The notes beneath the pieces were generated by a model. It saw only the letters and a program-made list of their open reading frames with translations. It did no database searches and had not been told where the DNA came from. Position numbers and translations under genes: made by a program. This document shows positions 60,349 through 64,000 of a stretch of DNA of 64,000 bases, piece by piece (position 1 is the stretch's first letter; each line of letters opens with the position of its first letter). The DNA is taken from NCBI GenBank assembly GCA_000403475.2, contig KE159795.1, positions 1,519,189-1,583,188 of the forward strand, in the 5' to 3' direction. This DNA comes from Lachnospiraceae bacterium MD308 (lineage in GTDB: Bacteria; Bacillota; Clostridia; Lachnospirales; Lachnospiraceae).

Positions 60349-61035
60349 TTATTTCCAGTTGTACTTTTCAGAAAGCTTGTCCCAGTAATAATTGTTCCCA
60401 AGAAAGGAGATTACCGAAAGAATCAGAAGGATAAAAAATATCACTCTTCCGTTTCCGTGTATCGTAAAACTCATACCCTCCGGAAGCTCCCATATAAATA
60501 GTATCAATAAGGCTAAAAATACCAGAAAACGATACAGCTTCCTCTTATACTTATCCCCGGTCGAAAAAGAATACGCCGCTCTTTTTCTTTCCAGATTCCG
60601 GATTATCAGAAAATCATATATCCAGGCCACTACCCCTATAATAATCAAAGAACCTGGAAAACCATAGGTTTCTGGCTTTCCTTCAAACGACCAGAGAATG
60701 GTATAGCCTATAAAAAACATTATAATAACTGCTTTGACAAGCGGAACTATCTGCTCCATATAACCAGGCTTTAAGCCATCCTTTGCGAGACTGTCACAAA
60801 ACTCTTTCTCCGTCGTTCCAAGCTTGTCCAGTAAAAAGACACCCTCTGCTTCCGCCTCTTTTGCCAGACCAATCAAATCCTTTTTTATCACTTCCAGCTC
60901 AAACAAAGACACTTCGAAAGTCCGCAAGTATTTAAACATACTGTCTAACACTTTGAAATTCTTACCTGAAATCTCTGCCAACCCATATTTATTCTCCCGA
61001 ACCAATTTTTTGTAATTATTGAAAAATAAACTCAT
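60349..61035 (-). CDS. DUF1048-like membrane protein, paralogue 2
   Basis: 228 residues. The N-terminal helical part (FNNYKKLVRENKYGLAEISGKN, SLFELEVIKKDLIGLAKEAE, LGTTEKEFCDSLAKDG) follows the DUF1048 pattern. Four hydrophobic helices follow after residue 110 and the protein ends EKYNWK like its neighbour. It is the second of two tandem paralogues behind a PadR regulator, 31 nt after the first, and 8 nt before the prepilin peptidase. Confidence 0.72.
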   Translation of the reverse strand: MSLFFNNYKKLVRENKYGLAEISGKNFKVLDSMFKYLRTFEVSLFELEVIKKDLIGLAKEAEAEGVFLLDKLGTTEKEFCDSLAKDGLKPGYMEQIVPLVKAVIIMFFIGYTILWSFEGKPETYGFPGSLIIIGVVAWIYDFLIIRNLERKRAAYSFSTGDKYKRKLYRFLVFLALLILFIWELPEGMSFTIHGNGRVIFFILLILSVISFLGNNYYWDKLSEKYNWK

Positions 61036-61066
61036 CTGCCATTCCTCCTTGCCAAAAATATTGTTT

Positions 61067-61738
61067 TTATTTCCAATTATACTTTTCAGAACACTTATTC
61101 CAGTAAATGTTATTCCCGAAAAATGCTGCGGCAGAAAGTACGAATAAAATCAAAAAAATGGCTGCTCCATTCCCCCTTATAATAAATCCCTCTTTCATTA
61201 TAACAGCCGTAATTGCTATCCCCCAGACTATAAAAACCCCTATCGATGCCCTCCGCTTTCCCTTGTCCGACAGACGGTACGCTCCAAATCCCCGAATTCC
61301 ATGGTTTGTAATGTAATTCAAGAAGGCGCCCACCGTTCCAAAAAATAATGCTTCGGTTCGTATTCCATAATCCATAGGTATGCCATCCAGGAGCCATAAA
61401 AAAGTGTAATATGCAAAAATTATCAGCACCACATTTCTCACCGCTAAAACTATGCGCTCCTGCCAGATATGCTCGATCCCATCTCTGACCAGGCTATCGC
61501 AGAATTCTTTTTCCGGCATGCCCAGCTTATCCCTGAAGTCAATTCCTTCCATATCTGCTTCCCGCGCCGCGCCGAGCAGATCCTTTTTTAACACTTCCAG
61601 CTCAAAAAGCGATATATTATAGAACCGCATATACTCAAACATCTTACACAGTGTACTCCAGCTCTCCCCGGAAATCTTTGCAATTGCATCATTATTTTCC
61701 TGAACCAGCCGCTGGTAATTATTATAAAATAAACTCAT
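61067..61738 (-). CDS. DUF1048-like membrane protein, paralogue 1
   Basis: 223 residues, roughly 40 percent identical to the next gene by eye, with the same order of DUF1048 helices, four membrane helices and the same C-terminal EKYNWK. Its ATG overlaps the PadR stop by 4 nt, so regulator and membrane protein are coupled. PadR-DUF1048 pairs are common in clostridia and are thought to respond to envelope stress, but no mechanism is established. Confidence 0.75.
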   Translation of the reverse strand: MSLFYNNYQRLVQENNDAIAKISGESWSTLCKMFEYMRFYNISLFELEVLKKDLLGAAREADMEGIDFRDKLGMPEKEFCDSLVRDGIEHIWQERIVLAVRNVVLIIFAYYTFLWLLDGIPMDYGIRTEALFFGTVGAFLNYITNHGIRGFGAYRLSDKGKRRASIGVFIVWGIAITAVIMKEGFIIRGNGAAIFLILFVLSAAAFFGNNIYWNKCSEKYNWK

Positions 61739-62064
61739 CTTTCTGCCTCCTCGCTGAATATCTCTTCCACTGTCTGCTTCACTTCGTTCCATACCTCATA
61801 AAATCCCGCAACATACTCCTTCCCCGGCTCCGTCAGATTGTAATACTTCCTCTTGGGGCCTAATGGGCTGGGCTTAAATGTAGCTGCGATAAGCCCTTTC
61901 TTTTCCAGCCTGAGAAGGAGCGGGTAGAGGGTTCCCTCCTTCACATCTGCAAATCCGTACCTTTGGAGCTGTTCCACAATCTCATATCCGTAAGTCTCTG
62001 ACTTATCTATAATCTTCAGGATGCAGCCCTCTAAGATACCCTTCATCATTTGGCTTTTATCCAT
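61735..62064 (-). CDS. PadR-family transcriptional regulator
   Basis: 109 residues. A winged helix-turn-helix of the short PadR type (MMKGILEGCILKIIDKSETYGYEIVEQL, KEGTLYPLLLRLEKKGLI) ending in a C-terminal dimer helix (EEIFSEEAER). Start at ATG 62064, 8 nt after GGCGG; a longer frame begins upstream. First gene of the PadR/DUF1048 operon, with an inverted repeat over its promoter that fits autoregulation. Confidence 0.88.
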   Translation of the reverse strand: MDKSQMMKGILEGCILKIIDKSETYGYEIVEQLQRYGFADVKEGTLYPLLLRLEKKGLIAATFKPSPLGPKRKYYNLTEPGKEYVAGFYEVWNEVKQTVEEIFSEEAER

Positions 62065-62092
62065 ACCCATCACCGCCTTTTTCTCTACCTTG

Positions 62093-62146
62093 CATTGCAA
62101 TGTTCTTAGCTATATTGTATCACAAGATACTGAATTGTCAATATCT
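62093..62146 (-). promoter_or_regulatory. Promoter and operators of the PadR operon
   Basis: TTGACA, 16 nt, TACAAT on the minus strand (62141-62114). AGATA/TATCT (62125-62146) forms an inverted repeat over the -35 box and spacer, and CATTGCAATG (62093-62102) is a palindrome near the transcript start. Confidence 0.65.
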
Positions 62147-62161
62147 TTTTTGGCCTGCTGA

Positions 62162-62190
62162 TTGATTTGTCTCTATGGATTTGATATAAT
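62162..62190 (+). promoter_or_regulatory. Promoter of the HATPase/STAS/PIN operon
   Basis: TTGATT, 17 nt, TATAAT, about 70 nt before the ATPase gene and divergent from the PadR promoter. Confidence 0.65.
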
Positions 62191-62261
62191 TAGATCTTTC
62201 AAATATAACTTTTTTATCTGCTAATCTGCTGGCTGTGCTTGGCTGTTGCGTGGAATATACA

Positions 62262-62972
62262 ATGGCAAAAAGAAATCATAAAATTGCCTTAAGAAACCTA
62301 CACCCTAAAATAAAAACAGTGATGCAAAAAAATGGTTTTAACCGATATTTTACTTGGGATAGCATAGATGATATATATCACAGTACAATGAGTTACGATA
62401 TTTTTGAATCTACTACGGAGCATTTAGCCGATTTTGAACGTTATCTTTTATTAAATGTTTTTTCCCACAAAAAACTGCCTGCAATGAATTCTGCATACAA
62501 AAACAACATTATAGACAATTTACTGGAAATGTTTAACAATGTAATCGACCATGCAAACAGCTCTCACGTATATGTATGCGGACAATTCTTCCCTAAAAAT
62601 ATGGATTTATGCTTTTCCATTGTAGACATCGGAAGAACAATCAATGAAAATGTAACTTCGTATTTAGGGGTAACTGCCATGGATTTTCCTGACAATACTT
62701 TAAAATGGGCAATTGTTCCCGGAAACTCCACCAAAGCATTAGAGGCGCCCGGAGGTCTTGGCTTAAGCACACTATTAGATTTTATTAGACATAACAGCGG
62801 ATGTTTTTTACTTATCTCTGATAAGGAAATATATGAATTGCGATCAGGCAAAGAAAGTTTCGATACATTAGATTTGCCGTTTCCAGGCACTATTGTAACA
62901 ATCACCATAAATTTGAAAGATACTCAATTGTATTTTTTAAATCAAAGCAATAATGATATAATAATTTTTTAG
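62262..62972 (+). CDS. GHKL/HATPase-fold protein
   Basis: About 236 residues. ATPase blocks are LLEMFNNVIDHANSSHVYV (N box with the Glu/Asn pair, near 102), FSIVDIGRTI (D-x-G) and GGLGLSTLLDFIRHNSG (G-L-G box, near 170). This is the shape of anti-sigma kinase or defence-type HATPases rather than of a sensor kinase; no His-kinase domain or membrane helix is present. I start at ATG 62262; a GTG at 62235 is also open. The ribosome site is poor in both cases. It is the first gene of a three-gene operon. Confidence 0.7.
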   Translation: MAKRNHKIALRNLHPKIKTVMQKNGFNRYFTWDSIDDIYHSTMSYDIFESTTEHLADFERYLLLNVFSHKKLPAMNSAYKNNIIDNLLEMFNNVIDHANSSHVYVCGQFFPKNMDLCFSIVDIGRTINENVTSYLGVTAMDFPDNTLKWAIVPGNSTKALEAPGGLGLSTLLDFIRHNSGCFLLISDKEIYELRSGKESFDTLDLPFPGTIVTITINLKDTQLYFLNQSNNDIIIF

Positions 62973-62984
62973 GAGGTATGGGAA

Positions 62985-63335
62985 ATGAATACAGTAACTC
63001 TAAATATTGCGTCCTTAATTGGGAGTCCCTCTGCACTTACCCGGGAGCAAGGCTCAATAATTTACACGCAAATAATACAAAATTTGAATTCCGGAAATAA
63101 AGTAATATTAGATTTCCAGGACATCGAAAGTCTAATAACACCTTTTTTAAATGTATCTATTGGGAAATTATATGAAACGTTTAACAGCTCCCAATTAAAT
63201 ACACAATTGGAAATCAAAAATCCACCGGATGGAACAAATTCCAAATTCCAAATGGTTATAGCAAACGCGAAACAATATTATTTTAATAAGAATGCTTTTA
63301 CTAAAGCAGTGGAGGACGTAATTAATAATCAATGA
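62985..63335 (+). CDS. STAS-like domain protein (DUF4325 type)
   Basis: 116 residues. KVILDFQDIESLITPFLNVSIGKLYETF has the STAS-like strand-helix layout, with Ser/Thr at the usual switch spot (ESLITPFL). STAS-like proteins with this length are often encoded beside HATPase proteins, as SpoIIAA is with SpoIIAB. It follows the ATPase by 12 nt with AGGAGG, and its stop overlaps the PIN start by 4 nt. Confidence 0.75.
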   Translation: MNTVTLNIASLIGSPSALTREQGSIIYTQIIQNLNSGNKVILDFQDIESLITPFLNVSIGKLYETFNSSQLNTQLEIKNPPDGTNSKFQMVIANAKQYYFNKNAFTKAVEDVINNQ

Positions 63336-63780
63336 AAAATAATAAAATACCTATAGATTCTTTTAGACCCAAACCGACAGATAAAGTTTTATTAGATACT
63401 AACATCTTACTGGATTTATTTTATCCTTTAGATTTTGAATCAACAAGCAACAAATACGAATCACTATTTAATAATCTTATTAAGGAAAAATCGCATCTAC
63501 TGATTTCTTCAATTCAAGTATCGGAATTTATAAATAGATGTATTAGAATTCAATTTAAGTTGTATCAAAATGCAATACGTTCATTGATGATGGTTTTAGC
63601 CAAATGAATCCCCAAAACATTTTTCTGTATGGATTCTCATATGATTTTAATGATTCACTTCTTGTTGAAATTGCCCGGCAGCACAATGCAATATTAATTA
63701 CCAACGATGCTGATTACGCAAATTACAATGCTGATTTTCAAATAGTTACCTCAAACAGATTTTTATTAATGAGCCGTTAA
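63332..63780 (+). pseudogene. PIN-domain nuclease gene with internal deletion and frameshift
   Basis: The first 80 codons are a normal PIN start (DKVLLDTNILLDLFYPLDF with the first Asp, SSIQVSEFINRCIRIQ). The frame then drifts to SLMMVLAK and stops at 63607. In another frame the C-terminal PIN block continues (FNDSLLVEIARQHNAILITNDADY) to 63780. About 50 residues in between seem to be missing. So the effector RNase of this operon is broken in this genome while its two partners are intact. Confidence 0.72.
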
Positions 63781-63790
63781 AGCTTTTTCC

Positions 63791-63819
63791 TTGTATCTTC
63801 TCCCCCCATATGCTATACT
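63791..63819 (+). promoter_or_regulatory. Promoter of the 3'-end structured RNA
   Basis: TTGTAT, 17 nt, TATACT. Confidence 0.65.
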
Positions 63820-63825
63820 CCTTTT

Positions 63826-63980
63826 AAACGTACTAATCACAAAGGGGTCAATCCTGCGTGAAAAGGCGGACAGATTCGAGATTTTATATTTGCCGGGAAA
63901 CACATATAGCAGATAATCCTATCCCTTATATGTGCATTTCCGGTTTAGAACCTGACGCCTGAAACGTCAGGATTTTTTAT
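63826..63980 (+). ncRNA. Probable structured RNA, class not recognised
   Basis: About 155 nt from a good promoter to a terminator (CCTGACG, 7-nt loop, CGTCAGG, then ATTTTTT). The centre is a long stem CCGGGAAA-CACATATA paired with TATATGTG-CA-TTTCCGG. It has no reading frame of note. The size and long irregular stem recall 6S RNA, but the ends do not pair as in 6S and I cannot match a riboswitch. Nothing downstream is visible before the window ends. Confidence 0.5.
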
Positions 63981-64000
63981 GCCCGTTAAGCCGCGCGCAA

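Noticed and set aside
59853-60401. Alternative 182-codon frame over the prepilin peptidase
   Set aside because: Out of frame with the catalytic GxGD protein and without family features.

Overview
The window reads as a chromosomal stretch of an anaerobic gut-type Firmicute, most likely a Lachnospiraceae-like clostridium. The evidence is strong AGGAGG ribosome sites, the ecfA1-ecfA2-ecfT-truA operon, a K+-dependent Na+ pyrophosphatase, PadR/DUF1048 pairs, LytTR/GHKL signalling, Cys-rich surface-protein repeats and many small toxin-antitoxin modules. No rRNA, tRNA or CRISPR array was seen.

Layout. 1-11.1 kb is mostly core: the start of an Rpn nuclease, hppA, a ppi-ecfA1-ecfA2-ecfT-truA operon, a papain-like protein, and an ECF sigma/anti-sigma/ABC-exporter operon. 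11.2-11.5 kb is an Fst-like type I toxin-antitoxin locus. 11.5-13.6 kb holds proC, a GntR regulator and cdd. 13.7-14.6 kb holds a MazF-like protein followed by a promoter and a three-repeat small RNA.

14.8-20.2 kb is the most striking part: a tyrosine recombinase gene; a 132-bp segment between perfect 26-bp inverted repeats that carries a sigma-28 promoter, pointing away from the genes in this assembly; csrA; a flagellin gene whose leader has CsrA-type sites; a TnpB homologue that has lost all three RuvC catalytic residues (TldR-like); and a non-coding guide-RNA-like region. The likely guide is the reverse complement of a sigma-28 promoter (TAAAGCTG, 11 nt, GCC). I infer an invertible switch that turns on an alternative flagellin and at the same time makes an RNA-guided repressor of the resident flagellin promoter. 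This would be a functional counterpart of Salmonella Hin/FljB/FljA with different parts.

20.2-28.9 kb: TetR, acylphosphatase, an internally deleted Rpn gene, a GDSL hydrolase and a decaying glycan locus (LacI, beheaded DUF624, two SGNH esterases, GH1 gene with an in-frame stop). 29-32 kb is a toxin-antitoxin graveyard: a broken ToxN/AbiQ-type gene with its repeat RNA, and a YoeB/RelB pair between 73-bp direct repeats. 32.2-43 kb is a defence island: TOTE-type primase-helicase, Vsr, truncated C5 methyltransferase, LlaJI-like and McrB-like proteins, NgoFVII-like nuclease, an intact C5 methyltransferase and an HTH controller. 43.6-46.1 kb is IS debris (IS1380, a cut IS1182 and a beheaded MerR/TipAS gene). 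46.2-47.1 kb holds a conserved hypothetical gene and a holin-like type I toxin with antisense RNA. 47.2-62 kb returns to chromosomal genes: a GMP synthase with a ruined glutaminase domain, transporter and enzyme genes, a LytTR/GHKL pair, a large secreted beta-helix protein, a Zn-macrodomain protein, a prepilin peptidase and a PadR/DUF1048 operon. 62.2-63.8 kb is a HATPase/STAS/PIN operon with a broken PIN gene, followed by a probable structured RNA.
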